From Sphingobacterium sp. R2 (lineage in GTDB: Bacteria; Bacteroidota; Bacteroidia; Sphingobacteriales; Sphingobacteriaceae), in contig NZ_CP142884.1 in the NCBI RefSeq assembly GCF_040760075.1, positions 682,001 through 746,000 of the forward strand: a stretch of 64,000 nucleotides of DNA, written 5' to 3'. Both the position numbers and the translations under genes were made by a program. The notes beneath the pieces were generated by a model. That model did no database searches. It was not told the origin of the DNA and was given only the letters and a program-made list of their open reading frames with translations. Positions 46,386 through 56,185 of the stretch are shown here, one piece after another (the first letter of the stretch is position 1; each line of letters starts with the position of its first letter).

Positions 46386-46634
46386 ATGAAATTAACAATT
46401 ATCACTCCTGACAAATTAGCATTCGAAGGCGAAGTAACAGCTGTTACTGTACCTGGCTCTGCAGGCTCTTTCCAAATTTTGAAAGACCACGCTGCCATCG
46501 TTTCTACTTTGGAAGATGGAAAAGTAATTATTCAACAAGGTAAAGGTGAACAAGAAGTGTTCATTAAAGGTGGTGTTGTCGAAGCAAAAGACAATGTCAT
46601 TACCGTGCTTGCTGAAGGAATTATCGGAGATTAA
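46386..46634 (+). CDS. atpC: F1Fo ATP synthase epsilon subunit, short form
   Basis: 82 residues against about 135 in Escherichia coli. Only the N-terminal beta-sandwich is present (LTIITPDKLAFEGEVTAV, GSFQILKDHAAIVSTLE, GVVEAKDNVITVLAEG). The C-terminal two-helix domain, which inhibits the enzyme in other bacteria, is absent. The frame closes normally with a TAA followed by a strong terminator, so this is a true short form and not a truncation; short epsilons are common in Bacteroidota. Confidence 0.93.
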   Translation: MKLTIITPDKLAFEGEVTAVTVPGSAGSFQILKDHAAIVSTLEDGKVIIQQGKGEQEVFIKGGVVEAKDNVITVLAEGIIGD

Positions 46635-46657
46635 ATCAAATCGATTTTATAAAATTT

Positions 46658-46694
46658 AAAAGCTTCCGGTAGAAATATCGGAAGCTTTTTTTTT
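46658..46694 (+). terminator. Intrinsic terminator of atpDC
   Basis: 11-bp stem AAAAGCTTCCG / CGGAAGCTTTT with a 10-base loop and a run of nine or more T residues. Confidence 0.9.
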
Positions 46695-47031
46695 AAAGTT
46701 TTTTTGACGTTTTCATCATTTTAAGAAGAAAATTGACCGTTGTCACAAAAAATAATTTTATAGAACAGTAGACCAATTTTAAATACGGTATACGACTAAC
46801 AAAATATAAAACCGAATAAACCTAATTTTTAATCAATAAAAATCGTTAAAACACACTAATATAAAATTTTATTCTAAATTCAAAATTAGCAGTTTGCCTA
46901 TTGTCAATTATTGGAATTCCTACTACCTTGAGGAAATGAAATTCGAAAGTTTTTATTAAAACTTGAGATCACATGATTTACCACCAAAAACACCACGAAG
47001 GGAATTATTATACTGAGGTAAATTTAGGGTT
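46695..47031 (+). other. AT-rich leader region of ilvE
   Basis: This 337-bp stretch follows the atpDC terminator. I find no clear TTTG/TAnnTTTG promoter pair. It contains two tiny frames: ATG at 46936 preceded by GAGGAA (7 codons) and a 20-codon frame at 46973. A promoter must exist here because of the upstream terminator, but I cannot place it. Confidence 0.4.
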
Positions 47032-47035
47032 ATGA
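46973..47035 (+). CDS. Possible 20-residue upstream ORF coupled to ilvE
   Basis: ATG at 46973 opens a frame reading [20 protein letters not shown] and ending in a TGA that overlaps the ilvE ATG as ATGA. The 4-base overlap would couple its translation to ilvE. The peptide is rich in His and Tyr and not in Ile, Val or Leu, so it is not a classical attenuator peptide. It could be chance. Confidence 0.25.
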   Translation: MIYHQKHHEGNYYTEVNLGL

Positions 47036-47922
47036 AATACTACGATAAAAATACATTGATCTATTTAAATGGAGCTTTTGTAAAAGCTTCCGAAGCGGTA
47101 TTGGATCCGTTTGCACAGTCACTGCATTATGGGTATGCTGTATTCGATGGATTACGCGCATATAATACCCACAATGGCCCCCGTATCTTTAAAGCTGATA
47201 AGCACTTCGACCGTTTGAAGAGATCATGTGAAGGGGTTAATATTCCTTATCGTTGGAGCAATAGAGAGCTGATCGACATCTGTTATGAGCTACTGGCCAC
47301 CAATAACCTCAGAGAAGCCTATATACGTCCATTGGTATTGACCGGTTCAAATATGCACTTAACCTCATCAACCGAAGCAACAATCATGATTGCAGCCTGG
47401 GAATGGGGTCCATATCTTGGTCAAAACTTATTACGGGTATGTATTTCGGATATCAAAAGACCTAATCCAAAATCGTTTAAAATTGACTCGAAAATCTCTG
47501 GGCAGTATGTTAACTCCATTCTTGCCACAACGGAAGCCATCGAAAGAGGGTATGACGAAGCTTTAATGCTCGACCACGAAGGTTATGTTGCCCAAGCATC
47601 CAGTGAAAACATCTTTATCGAAAAAGATTTCAAAATCTATACACCGCCCACGAAAAACATCTTCCCGGGCATTACACGCCAAACGGTAAAAAATATCTGT
47701 AAAAAGTTAAATTTTGAAGTTATCGAAAAGCAACTGACTGTTGAAGATATTTACACCGCAGACAGCGCCTTCTTATGTGGGACTGCCGCAGAAATCATCG
47801 GAATCAAACAAGTCGATGATGTCATCTATCAAGAAGCGTGGGAACACAGCATAGGGGCATCAATCCAAAGACGTTATAAAAATTTAGTATTAGAGAACGA
47901 AAATTATGAAGTCATCATCTAA
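47032..47922 (+). CDS. ilvE: Branched-chain amino acid aminotransferase
   Basis: 296 residues, fold-type IV PLP enzyme. Motifs: [19 protein letters not shown] near the N-terminus, the PLP-Lys region in [35 protein letters not shown] and [15 protein letters not shown] near the C-terminus. It performs the last step in isoleucine, valine and leucine synthesis, with glutamate as amino donor. First gene of the ilv-leu cluster. A downstream gene starts 13 bases after its stop. Confidence 0.93.
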   Translation: MKYYDKNTLIYLNGAFVKASEAVLDPFAQSLHYGYAVFDGLRAYNTHNGPRIFKADKHFDRLKRSCEGVNIPYRWSNRELIDICYELLATNNLREAYIRPLVLTGSNMHLTSSTEATIMIAAWEWGPYLGQNLLRVCISDIKRPNPKSFKIDSKISGQYVNSILATTEAIERGYDEALMLDHEGYVAQASSENIFIEKDFKIYTPPTKNIFPGITRQTVKNICKKLNFEVIEKQLTVEDIYTADSAFLCGTAAEIIGIKQVDDVIYQEAWEHSIGASIQRRYKNLVLENENYEVII

Positions 47923-47935
47923 CGGCGAAAACGCA

Positions 47936-49606
47936 ATGAACAAATACAGCCGTACATTTACACAAGACGAAACGCAACCTGCTGCAAAAGCCATGCTTTA
48001 CGGTATCGGTCTTACAGATGCCGACATGGACAAAGCACAGGTCGGTATTGCCAGCATGGGATATGATGGTAATACGTGTAATATGCACTTAAATGATTTA
48101 GCACAAATCGTCAAGAAGGGCGTTTGGAATAATGATTTAGTGGGTTTGACCTTTGGAACTATTGGCGTCAGTGACGGTATGAGCAATGGTACCGATGGGA
48201 TGCGTTATTCGTTGGTAAGCCGGGATGTGATCGCTGATAGTATCGAAACAATCTGCGGTGGACAATATTATGATGGCTTGATCTCTATTCCTGGCTGTGA
48301 CAAAAACATGCCTGGTGCAATTATGGCAATGGCCCGTTTGGATCGCCCTTCTTTAATGGTATATGGCGGTACCATCGCTCCTGGCCACTACAAAGGCGAA
48401 GAATTAAATATTGTATCTGCATTCGAAGCATTGGGACAACGCATCTGTGGAAATCTTTCCGATGAAGACTATGAAGGCATTATCAAACATACCTGTCCGG
48501 GTGCTGGTGCTTGTGGCGGAATGTATACAGCAAATACCATGGCTTCGGCAATTGAAGCCTTGGGCATGAGCTTACCATACTCATCTTCCAACCCTGCGAT
48601 TTCGGAAGAAAAGAAAAATGAATGTTTAGAGGCAGGTCAACATATCCGCACGCTGCTTGAGAAAGATATCAAGCCCTCTGATATCATGACACGTAAAGCA
48701 TTTGAGAATGCGCTACGTACCATTGTTATCTTGGGCGGTAGTACGAATGCTGTACTTCACTTTATCGCAATTGGTAAAGCCGTAGGCGTAGATATCACGC
48801 AAGATGACTTCCAACGTATGAGTAACGAAACCCCTGTATTAGCTGACTTCAAACCATCCGGTAAATACTTGATGCAAGATCTTCAGCAATTTGGTGGAAC
48901 TCCTGCTGTCATGAAATATCTTTTAAATGAAGGTTTACTTCATGGTGACTGTATTACGGTAACAGGAAAAACGGTCGCTGAGAACTTGGCTGATGTTAAA
49001 TCAATCATGGAATATGACCAACCGATTATCAAACCCTTGAGCGATCCAATCAAGGCTACTGGACACTTACAAATTCTTTATGGGAACTTAGCAGAGAAAG
49101 GTTCTGTTGCCAAGATTTCCGGTAAAGAAGGTGAAAAATTCACTGGTCCTGCACGCGTATTCGATGGAGAGCATGATTTAGTGGCCGGTATTGCATCTGG
49201 TAGAATCAAACCAGGAGATGTTGTCGTGATCAAAAATGAAGGTCCTGTTGGCGCACCAGGCATGCCTGAAATGCTTAAACCGACATCATTGATTATTGGT
49301 GCAGGCTTGGGTAAATCTGTTGCTTTAATCACCGATGGCCGTTTCTCTGGTGGAACGCATGGTTTTGTCGTCGGGCATATCACACCGGAATCTTACAAAG
49401 GCGGCTTAATCGGCCTTGTACATGATGATGATATTATCGAGATTGACGCGGTCAATAACAGCATCAATGTACTCCTTTCGGATGAGGAGATCGCACAACG
49501 CCGTACCGCTTGGGTACAACCAGCGTTAAAAGTTAGCAAGGGAGTTTTATACAAATACGCCAAAACAGTTGCCGACGCCTCAGAAGGCTGTGTAACGGAT
49601 CAGTAG
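47936..49606 (+). CDS. ilvD: Dihydroxy-acid dehydratase
   Basis: 556 residues from the ATG at 47936 ([20 protein letters not shown]). An ATG at 47906 would add ten residues and overlap ilvE by 17 bases; the shorter form fits the family. Cluster ligand cysteines: [22 protein letters not shown] and [16 protein letters not shown], for a [2Fe-2S] or [4Fe-4S] centre. The C-terminal [19 protein letters not shown] is typical. It dehydrates the dihydroxy acids of the valine and isoleucine pathways. Confidence 0.97.
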   Translation: MNKYSRTFTQDETQPAAKAMLYGIGLTDADMDKAQVGIASMGYDGNTCNMHLNDLAQIVKKGVWNNDLVGLTFGTIGVSDGMSNGTDGMRYSLVSRDVIADSIETICGGQYYDGLISIPGCDKNMPGAIMAMARLDRPSLMVYGGTIAPGHYKGEELNIVSAFEALGQRICGNLSDEDYEGIIKHTCPGAGACGGMYTANTMASAIEALGMSLPYSSSNPAISEEKKNECLEAGQHIRTLLEKDIKPSDIMTRKAFENALRTIVILGGSTNAVLHFIAIGKAVGVDITQDDFQRMSNETPVLADFKPSGKYLMQDLQQFGGTPAVMKYLLNEGLLHGDCITVTGKTVAENLADVKSIMEYDQPIIKPLSDPIKATGHLQILYGNLAEKGSVAKISGKEGEKFTGPARVFDGEHDLVAGIASGRIKPGDVVVIKNEGPVGAPGMPEMLKPTSLIIGAGLGKSVALITDGRFSGGTHGFVVGHITPESYKGGLIGLVHDDDIIEIDAVNNSINVLLSDEEIAQRRTAWVQPALKVSKGVLYKYAKTVADASEGCVTDQ

Positions 49607-49619
49607 AAAATAAAAAACA

Positions 49620-49666
49620 GAGACTTTAAGCGAATAAAGACCTAAACAATCGACGCTTAAGGTCTC
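49620..49666 (+). other. ilvD-ilvB intergenic RNA hairpin with alternative pairing
   Basis: GAGACTTTAAGCG (49620-49632) can pair with CGCTTAAGGTCTC (49654-49666) over 13 positions with one G-U. A second left arm, AGACCT at about 49639-49644, can pair with the same AGGTCT. The two pairings exclude each other. No T run follows, so this is not a standard terminator. Confidence 0.45.
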
Positions 49667-49721
49667 AGATCGAATATCTAAATACTAAAAAGACTGAATA
49701 ATCAACAAAAAAATCAACGTA

Positions 49722-51464
49722 ATGAGTACACTGGAAATAACAGAAAATAAGGCGACCGCAGCACAACAAACTCCGACACAAATTTCGGGATCTAAAGCTG
49801 TATTGGAAGCCTTATTGAGCGAAGGAGTTGATACCGTATTTGGTTATCCTGGAGGCGCAATTATGCCTATCTATGATGCCCTTTATGATTATACGGATCG
49901 TCTGAAGCATATTTTAGTGCGCCATGAACAAGGTGGAATCCACGCGGCGCAAGGTTATGCAAGAACTTCAGGTCGTACTGGTGTCGTCTTTGCGACAAGT
50001 GGTCCTGGAGCAACAAACTTAGTTACTGGATTGGCTGACGCCATGATTGACAGTAACCCGATCGTCTGTGTCACAGGCCAGGTCTTCGCTTCACTATTAG
50101 GAACTGATGCATTTCAGGAAACTGATGTCATCAATATCACGGCACCGGTCACCAAGTGGAACTATCAAGTTACCGACGCCACTGAAATTCCAGCTGCACT
50201 TGCAAAAGCATTTTATATTGCCAGCACTGGCCGTCCAGGGCCGGTATTGATCGATATCACTAAAAACGCGCAATTGCAATTGTTTGATTATTATGGTTAC
50301 GAAAAGTGCAACCACGTACGCAGCTACAGACCTGCGCCACAAGTACGAAAAGAATATGTCGAACAAGCGGCAGCCTTAATCAACAATGCCAAGAAACCAT
50401 TTGTTCTTTGGGGACAAGGAATCATTTTAGGAAAAGCCGAGGAGGAATTTAAAACATTTATCGAAAAGGCTGGCATCCCTGCTGCAAGCACTGTTATGGG
50501 GTTGAGCGCTCTCCCAACAGACCATAAACTTCATGTCGGCATGCTTGGTATGCACGGTAACTATGCGCCAAACGTAATGACCAATGAATGCGATGTGTTA
50601 ATTGCTATCGGTATGCGATTCGACGACCGCGTAACGGGTCGTTTAGATAAATACGCCAAACAGGCAAAAGTAATCCATTTGGATATAGACCCAGCTGAGA
50701 TTGACAAAAATGTACAGACAACCGTACCTGTATGGGGCGACTGTAAAGAATCACTCCCGATGCTGACGGAATTGATAAATGCAACAGACCATTCTGCTTG
50801 GTTAGCGCAATTCCGCGAACTTGAAAAAGAAGAAATCAAGGAAGTGATCCAGGATGAACTTCATCCGCAAACAGATATTATGACGATGGGTGAAGTCATC
50901 AATGTGCTGAATGAATTGACGGGAGGTGATGCGATCATCACAACCGACGTTGGTCAACACCAAATGGTAACTTGTCGCTATGCTAAATTTAATAACAGCA
51001 AATCAAATGTAACCTCAGGAGGTTTGGGAACCATGGGTTTTGGACTTCCGGCAGCTATCGGTGCTTGGTACGGCGCTCCAGAAAAAACTGTTGTGGCCAT
51101 CATCGGCGACGGTGGTATACAGATGACCATTCAAGAGTTGGGAACGATCATGCAATTTGGTGCAAAAGTTAAAATTATGATCCTCAACAATGAATTCCTG
51201 GGCATGGTGCGTCAATGGCAGCAATTATTCCACGACAGGCGCTATTCATTCGTGAACATCACCAGTCCTGATTTTGTTGCTGTAGCGAAAGGCTATTACA
51301 TTGACGGTCAGAAGATTTCGGAAAGAAAAGATCTCCGCAACGCGCTGAAAACAATGATTGATCATGACGGAGCTTATCTATTGGAAGTGATGGTTGGTAA
51401 GGAAAATAATGTATTCCCAATGGTTGCTCAAGGAACATCGGTATCTGAGATACGCTTAAAGTAG
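49722..51464 (+). CDS. ilvB: Acetolactate synthase, large (catalytic) subunit
   Basis: 580 residues, TPP-dependent. N-terminal GVDTVFGYPGGAIMPIYDAL with the conserved Glu in LVRHEQGGIHAAQGYAR; central FAD-type domain (MRFDDRVTGRLDKYA); C-terminal TPP site GDGGIQMTIQELGTIMQF with downstream NN (LNNEFLGMVRQWQ). It condenses pyruvate with pyruvate or 2-oxobutyrate. The start is 115 bp after ilvD, beyond the hairpin; the regulatory subunit follows after 7 bases. Confidence 0.97.
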   Translation: MSTLEITENKATAAQQTPTQISGSKAVLEALLSEGVDTVFGYPGGAIMPIYDALYDYTDRLKHILVRHEQGGIHAAQGYARTSGRTGVVFATSGPGATNLVTGLADAMIDSNPIVCVTGQVFASLLGTDAFQETDVINITAPVTKWNYQVTDATEIPAALAKAFYIASTGRPGPVLIDITKNAQLQLFDYYGYEKCNHVRSYRPAPQVRKEYVEQAAALINNAKKPFVLWGQGIILGKAEEEFKTFIEKAGIPAASTVMGLSALPTDHKLHVGMLGMHGNYAPNVMTNECDVLIAIGMRFDDRVTGRLDKYAKQAKVIHLDIDPAEIDKNVQTTVPVWGDCKESLPMLTELINATDHSAWLAQFRELEKEEIKEVIQDELHPQTDIMTMGEVINVLNELTGGDAIITTDVGQHQMVTCRYAKFNNSKSNVTSGGLGTMGFGLPAAIGAWYGAPEKTVVAIIGDGGIQMTIQELGTIMQFGAKVKIMILNNEFLGMVRQWQQLFHDRRYSFVNITSPDFVAVAKGYYIDGQKISERKDLRNALKTMIDHDGAYLLEVMVGKENNVFPMVAQGTSVSEIRLK

Positions 51465-51471
51465 AATTAAC

Positions 51472-52062
51472 ATGGAAAAACAAGAATATACCATCACCCT
51501 ATATACAGAGAATTCGATCGGTCTTATCGGTCGGATTTCAACAATTTTTTCGAGAAGAAAAATCAATATCGAAAGTTTGAACACTTCCCCTTCTGAAGTG
51601 GAAGGGATACATCGTTTTACCATTGTGATCACGGAAGCGGAGGATGTTCTGCGTAAGCTTTGCCGTCAGCTGGAAAAACAGATTGACATCCTCAAAGCCT
51701 ATTACAACACCAATGATGAAGTGATCTGGCAAGAACAGGCGTTGTATAAAGTGCCTGCGGATGTTGTGAATGAAAAAGTTTACGTTGAGCGGTTGTTACG
51801 TCAATACGGTGCGAATGTCGTTGTGATCCGCAACGATTATATTGTATTTGAAACGGCCGGTCACCGCGAAGAGATTGATAAGTTAACCGAAGAGTTGACA
51901 AAATACGGCTTGATCGAATTTGTACGTGGAGCCCGTATTGCCATCATCAAGGATAGTGCTGGCTTCCACTCCAAATTGGTTCAGTTTGAAGCCCAAGAGC
52001 CTTCTGAAGAAATTGTCGAAAACGAATATCTCGACAAAAGAGATGATGTATTTACAATGTAA
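51472..52062 (+). CDS. ilvN: Acetolactate synthase, small (regulatory) subunit
   Basis: 196 residues. N-terminal ACT domain (about 5-75: EYTITLYTENSIGLIGRIST, NIESLNTSPSEVEGIHRFTI) and a C-terminal ALS_ss_C-type domain (about 85-165: VYVERLLRQYGANVVVIRND, TEELTKYGLIEFVRGARIAI). The subunit confers valine-type feedback control and boosts activity of IlvB. The length is greater than IlvN of E. coli and close to IlvH-type subunits, with an acidic tail (EAQEPSEEIVENEYLDK). Confidence 0.94.
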   Translation: MEKQEYTITLYTENSIGLIGRISTIFSRRKINIESLNTSPSEVEGIHRFTIVITEAEDVLRKLCRQLEKQIDILKAYYNTNDEVIWQEQALYKVPADVVNEKVYVERLLRQYGANVVVIRNDYIVFETAGHREEIDKLTEELTKYGLIEFVRGARIAIIKDSAGFHSKLVQFEAQEPSEEIVENEYLDKRDDVFTM

Positions 52063-52076
52063 GCATTAAAAATATC

Positions 52077-52541
52077 ATGCAAGAAACATTTAAATTTATC
52101 TTAAAGTCACGTCAAAAATTCATTGAATTAATTGAAGGTCTTTCTATAGAACAGCTTAACAAAATTCCTGTAGGATTTAACAACAATATCATCTGGAATT
52201 TTGCGCATATCGTTGTCAGTACCCAGACCTTGATCTATGTGCGTACAGGAATTAAAGCCGATACGGCTTGGGTGAAATATAATGAAGATTATAAAAAAGA
52301 CACCAAACCGACCCGCTTTGTTGAACAAGCGGAGATTGATGAATTAAAAGAAATCGCAATCCGTAGTATTGAACAAATTGCCGCAGATTATGACAATGGT
52401 GTCTTTGGAGAAATCACTTCCTTTTCAACAGCAACCTATGGTTATCCAATGGAAACCATTGAAGAGGTTATTGCCCTCACATCTGGACATGACAATGTTC
52501 ATTTTGGCTATGCCATGGCGCAACGCAGATTAGTACAATAG
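52077..52541 (+). CDS. DinB-family four-helix protein
   Basis: 154 residues. DinB/YfiT-type metal-binding helical bundle: WNFAHIVVSTQTLIYVR with the first His, and LTSGHDNVHFGYAM with the His-x3-His pair. Such proteins can be thiol-dependent S-transferases or have no known role. It lies 14 bases after ilvN and 45 bases before ilvC, in the middle of a biosynthetic operon. It is not a step in the branched-chain pathway as far as I know. Confidence 0.8.
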   Translation: MQETFKFILKSRQKFIELIEGLSIEQLNKIPVGFNNNIIWNFAHIVVSTQTLIYVRTGIKADTAWVKYNEDYKKDTKPTRFVEQAEIDELKEIAIRSIEQIAADYDNGVFGEITSFSTATYGYPMETIEEVIALTSGHDNVHFGYAMAQRRLVQ

Positions 52542-52586
52542 TTAAAACAAATAATCAACAACCCATAACAGAAAGAAAGTAAAACA

Positions 52587-54068
52587 ATGGCAAATTATTT
52601 CAACACTTTACCGCTTAGAGAGCAGTTAGAACAATTAAGTCACGCTGAATTCATGGACAACACCGAATTCACGGATGGCGTAAATGCTTTAAAAGGTAAA
52701 AAAATCGTAATCGTAGGATGTGGCGCACAAGGCTTGAACCAAGGTTTAAACTTAAGAGATAGCGGATTGGACGTTTCTTATGCTTTACGTAAAGAAGCTA
52801 TTGAACAAAAAAGAGATTCTTGGAAAAATGCTACGGACAACAATTTTAATGTAGGAACTTACGAAGAATTGATCCCCACTGCAGATTTAGTCATCAACTT
52901 GACCCCAGATAAACAACACACTTCAGTTATCAACGCCGTAATGCCGTTAATGAAAGAAGGCGCTACATTATCGTATTCACACGGTTTCAACATTGTGGAA
53001 GAAGGCATGCAGATCCGTAAAGATATTACGGTCATCATGGTTGCGCCAAAATGTCCAGGTTCTGAGGTTCGCGCAGAGTACCTTCGTGGCTTTGGTGTAC
53101 CTACTTTAATTGCTGTTCACCCTGAGAATGACCCGCAAGGAAAAGGATGGGCTGAAGCAAAAGCTTATTGTGTAGGAACAGGTGGCCACAAAGCAGGCGT
53201 ATTGAAATCTTCATTCGTAGCTGAAGTGAAATCAGATTTGATGGGTGAGCAAACGATTCTTTGCGGATTGTTGCAAACAGGTTCGATCTTATCTTTCGAC
53301 AAAATGATCGAAAAAGGCATCGAAGCTGGTTATGCATCCAAATTGGTACAATACGGTGTAGAAGTTATCACTGAAGCGTTGAAACATGGTGGTGTAAGCG
53401 GTATGATGGATCGTTTGAGCAATCCTGCGAAAGTGAAAGCTTTTGAGATCTCCGAAGAATTGAAAGATATTATGCGCCCATTATTTCAAAAGCATCAAGA
53501 CGACATCATGTCAGGCCACTTTAGCAAGACGATGATGGAAGACTGGGCAAACGGGGATGCCAACCTATTGAAATGGAGAGCTGAAACGGGTGAAACTGCA
53601 TTTGAAAAAACGCCAGCAGGTGATGTTAAAATCAGCGAACAAGAATATTTCGATAACTATACATTGATGGTTGCGTTCATCCGTGCAGGTGTTGAATTGG
53701 CATTTGAAACAATGGTTGAAGCGGGTATCAAACCTGAGTCGGCATACTATGAATCATTACATGAAACACCATTGATCGCCAACACAATTGCCCGTAAGAA
53801 ATTGTTCGAGATGAACCGTGTGATTTCTGATACAGCTGAATACGGTTGTTACCTATTCGATCAGGCTTGTAAACCGTTGTTGGCAGACTTTATGAAAACT
53901 GTAGATACTGATTTAGTCGGTAAAAACTTTAACGAAGGCCGGGATGGTTCAGTTGATAATGCTCAATTAGTTGTTATCAATGAAATTTTGCGCGACCACC
54001 CCGTGGAAATTGTTGGGCGCAAATTGCGTAAAGCAATGACCGCAATGAAAGCGATCAAAACTGTTTAA
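52587..54068 (+). CDS. ilvC: Ketol-acid reductoisomerase, long (class II) form
   Basis: 493 residues, the long class II length as in E. coli (491). NADPH-binding [20 protein letters not shown] at about 39-58, KARI metal-binding region ([31 protein letters not shown]), and a duplicated C-terminal helical domain with [20 protein letters not shown]. It isomerises and reduces acetolactate and acetohydroxybutyrate. A 16-bp-stem hairpin separates it from leuC. Confidence 0.97.
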   Translation: MANYFNTLPLREQLEQLSHAEFMDNTEFTDGVNALKGKKIVIVGCGAQGLNQGLNLRDSGLDVSYALRKEAIEQKRDSWKNATDNNFNVGTYEELIPTADLVINLTPDKQHTSVINAVMPLMKEGATLSYSHGFNIVEEGMQIRKDITVIMVAPKCPGSEVRAEYLRGFGVPTLIAVHPENDPQGKGWAEAKAYCVGTGGHKAGVLKSSFVAEVKSDLMGEQTILCGLLQTGSILSFDKMIEKGIEAGYASKLVQYGVEVITEALKHGGVSGMMDRLSNPAKVKAFEISEELKDIMRPLFQKHQDDIMSGHFSKTMMEDWANGDANLLKWRAETGETAFEKTPAGDVKISEQEYFDNYTLMVAFIRAGVELAFETMVEAGIKPESAYYESLHETPLIANTIARKKLFEMNRVISDTAEYGCYLFDQACKPLLADFMKTVDTDLVGKNFNEGRDGSVDNAQLVVINEILRDHPVEIVGRKLRKAMTAMKAIKTV

Positions 54069-54128
54069 AGTTTGTACGGAATTATACATGCTTCAAAATC
54101 ATGAAAATTTCGTAATTTAGTATATTGA

Positions 54129-54169
54129 AACCAAGGTGATATTGAGACATTTACAATATCACCTTGGTT
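54129..54169 (+). other. Perfect 16-bp hairpin between ilvC and leuC
   Basis: AACCAAGGTGATATTG pairs perfectly with CAATATCACCTTGGTT around a 9-base loop. It is followed by AATATAAAAAT instead of a T run, so it lacks the tail of an intrinsic terminator. It could be an RNA-processing or 3'-end stabilising element that divides the ilv and leu halves. Confidence 0.6.
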
Positions 54170-54200
54170 AATATAAAAATAACATAAGAGAGAATAAAAA

Positions 54201-55598
54201 ATGTCAAAAACTTTAGTAGAAAAGATTTGGGATGCGCACGTCGTCAAGCGTGAGGAAGGGTTCCCAGATATTATATATATCGACACCCATTTAATTCATG
54301 AAGTTACTTCACCTCAAGCTTTTGATGGCCTACGTAAGAGAGGAATCCCAGTTTTTCGTCCAAAACAAACGGTAGCTACCGCCGACCACAACGTACCGAC
54401 ACTTAATCAGCACTTACCAATCAAAGAAGAACTATCGCGCTATCAGGTTGATATGCTCACCAAAAATTGTGCTGAATTTGGTATTGAATTATACGGTTTG
54501 GGGCACCCCTACCAAGGTATCGTACACGTTATTGGTCCAGAGCTGGGTATCACTCTTCCGGGCAAAACGATGGTTTGTGGCGATAGCCATACCTCTACCC
54601 ACGGCGCTTTTGGAGCTATCGCTTTTGGTATCGGAACCTCTCAGGTTGAACAGGTCTTCGCTACCCAATGTCTATTGCAATCGAAGCCCAAAACAATGAA
54701 AATTGAAGTCAACGGTACCCTTCAAAAAGGTGTTGGAGCAAAAGATATCATCCTATATATCATCTCCAAAATTTCTGCTGCCGGCGGTACAGGTTACTTT
54801 ATAGAATATGCTGGTTCAGCGATCCGTTCGTTAAGTATGGAAGCGCGTATGACCATCTGTAATATGAGCATTGAAATGGGGGCTCGCGGAGGCTTAATTG
54901 CTCCGGATCAGATCACTTTCGACTATGTAGAGGGCCGTGAATTCGCACCGAAAGGAGAAGAATGGGATAAAGCGTTAGCCTACTGGAAAACATTATATTC
55001 CGACGACGATGCCATTTTCGATAAAGTATTGACTTTTGATGCGGCAGACATCGCTCCCATGATTACTTACGGTACCAACCCCGGGATGGGAATGGGAATT
55101 GCAGAACATATTCCGGCAACTACTGCTCAACCAGAATCGGAAAGACCATCGTATCAAAAAGCATTGGACTACATGGGCTTTAAAGATGATTCAACAGTGC
55201 TTGGCAACCGTGTTGATTACGTTTTCATCGGAAGCTGTACCAATTCCCGTATCGAAGACTTACGTGAAGTTGCCTCTTTCGTACAGGGTAAGCAAAAAGC
55301 ACAGGACGTTGAAGTATGGATTGTACCAGGCTCAAAGCAAGTAGAAAAACAAGCTAAGGAAGAAGGCTTGGATAGCATATTTGAGGCTGCAGGATTCCAA
55401 CTACGCGAACCGGGATGCTCCGCATGTTTAGGAATGAACGAAGATAAAATACCTGCTGGCAAATATTGCGTTTCGACTTCAAATAGAAACTTCGAAGGAC
55501 GTCAAGGGCCTAATGCACGTACCATGCTGGTATCCCCCTTAACAGCAGCTGCCGCAGCAGTAACAGGTAAAATAACAGATGTAAGAGAGTTGATCTAA
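54201..55598 (+). CDS. leuC: 3-isopropylmalate dehydratase, large subunit
   Basis: 465 residues, aconitase family. Cluster cysteines in [17 protein letters not shown] and [35 protein letters not shown] and the C-terminal [19 protein letters not shown] are typical. Works with LeuD to isomerise 2- to 3-isopropylmalate. It has its own leader after the ilvC-leuC hairpin, and leuD is not adjacent: a lipoprotein gene lies between them. Confidence 0.97.
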   Translation: MSKTLVEKIWDAHVVKREEGFPDIIYIDTHLIHEVTSPQAFDGLRKRGIPVFRPKQTVATADHNVPTLNQHLPIKEELSRYQVDMLTKNCAEFGIELYGLGHPYQGIVHVIGPELGITLPGKTMVCGDSHTSTHGAFGAIAFGIGTSQVEQVFATQCLLQSKPKTMKIEVNGTLQKGVGAKDIILYIISKISAAGGTGYFIEYAGSAIRSLSMEARMTICNMSIEMGARGGLIAPDQITFDYVEGREFAPKGEEWDKALAYWKTLYSDDDAIFDKVLTFDAADIAPMITYGTNPGMGMGIAEHIPATTAQPESERPSYQKALDYMGFKDDSTVLGNRVDYVFIGSCTNSRIEDLREVASFVQGKQKAQDVEVWIVPGSKQVEKQAKEEGLDSIFEAAGFQLREPGCSACLGMNEDKIPAGKYCVSTSNRNFEGRQGPNARTMLVSPLTAAAAAVTGKITDVRELI

Positions 55599-55631
55599 AA
55601 AAATTAAAACGTAAAATATATTAATCTAAAA

Positions 55632-56108
55632 ATGAAAAGTACTACTAAAATTACATCTATCATCTTAGCGGGGGCTACACTTTTTACCAGTTGCGCAAGC
55701 AAAACATTGATTCAATCGAATCCTGTTGGAGCAAAAGTTTATATTCAAGGAGAGTACGCGGGTACGACACCGTATTCTTATAAAGACACCAAAATCGTTG
55801 GCAGCACAACTGACTTGAAAATAGAAAAAGAAGGTTATGAGCCTTTTATTACCAGTTTTTCCAGAAATGAAAAAGCTGACGTCGGAGCTATTATCGGTGG
55901 TATATTTGTACTCGTTCCATTTCTATGGACCATGAAATATAAAGAGCAACATACGTATGAATTGATACCTCTTGGTAGCGGAGCAAAAAAAGAGTCAACA
56001 GACACATCATTATCAGCTAAATTACAAGAGCTAAAAAAGATGTACGATGACAAGCTTATTACCAAAGAGGAGTATGAAAAGCAAAGAGAAAAGGTTTTGA
56101 ACAATTAG
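55632..56108 (+). CDS. PEGA-domain lipoprotein with SHOCT-like C-terminus
   Basis: 158 residues. Lipobox TLFTSC near residue 21. A PEGA-type beta domain follows ([32 protein letters not shown]), then one membrane-like segment ([18 protein letters not shown]) and a C-terminal SHOCT-like motif ([20 protein letters not shown]). PEGA domains occur in cell-surface proteins; SHOCT helices often help oligomerise or anchor. The function is unknown. It lies between leuC (33 bases) and a terminator-like hairpin before leuD. Confidence 0.75.
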   Translation: MKSTTKITSIILAGATLFTSCASKTLIQSNPVGAKVYIQGEYAGTTPYSYKDTKIVGSTTDLKIEKEGYEPFITSFSRNEKADVGAIIGGIFVLVPFLWTMKYKEQHTYELIPLGSGAKKESTDTSLSAKLQELKKMYDDKLITKEEYEKQREKVLNN

Positions 56109-56131
56109 CGTTCGAAAAAAATAAAACAGAT

Positions 56132-56168
56132 AAAAAACGGAGGGCTAATAGACTCAGCTCCGTTTTTT
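56132..56168 (+). terminator. Intrinsic terminator inside the leu cluster
   Basis: 11-bp stem AAAAAACGGAG / CTCCGTTTTTT with a 15-base loop and a T-rich 3' side, between the PEGA lipoprotein gene and leuD, ending 17 bases before the leuD ATG. If active, leuD and downstream genes depend on read-through or on a promoter in this short gap. Confidence 0.7.
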
Positions 56169-56185
56169 ATTTTGACTTTGAAAAA

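Noticed and set aside
54065..54286. 73-codon minus-strand frame between ilvC and leuC
   Set aside because: It includes the palindromic hairpin and the antisense of the leuC start; composition is unlike a protein.
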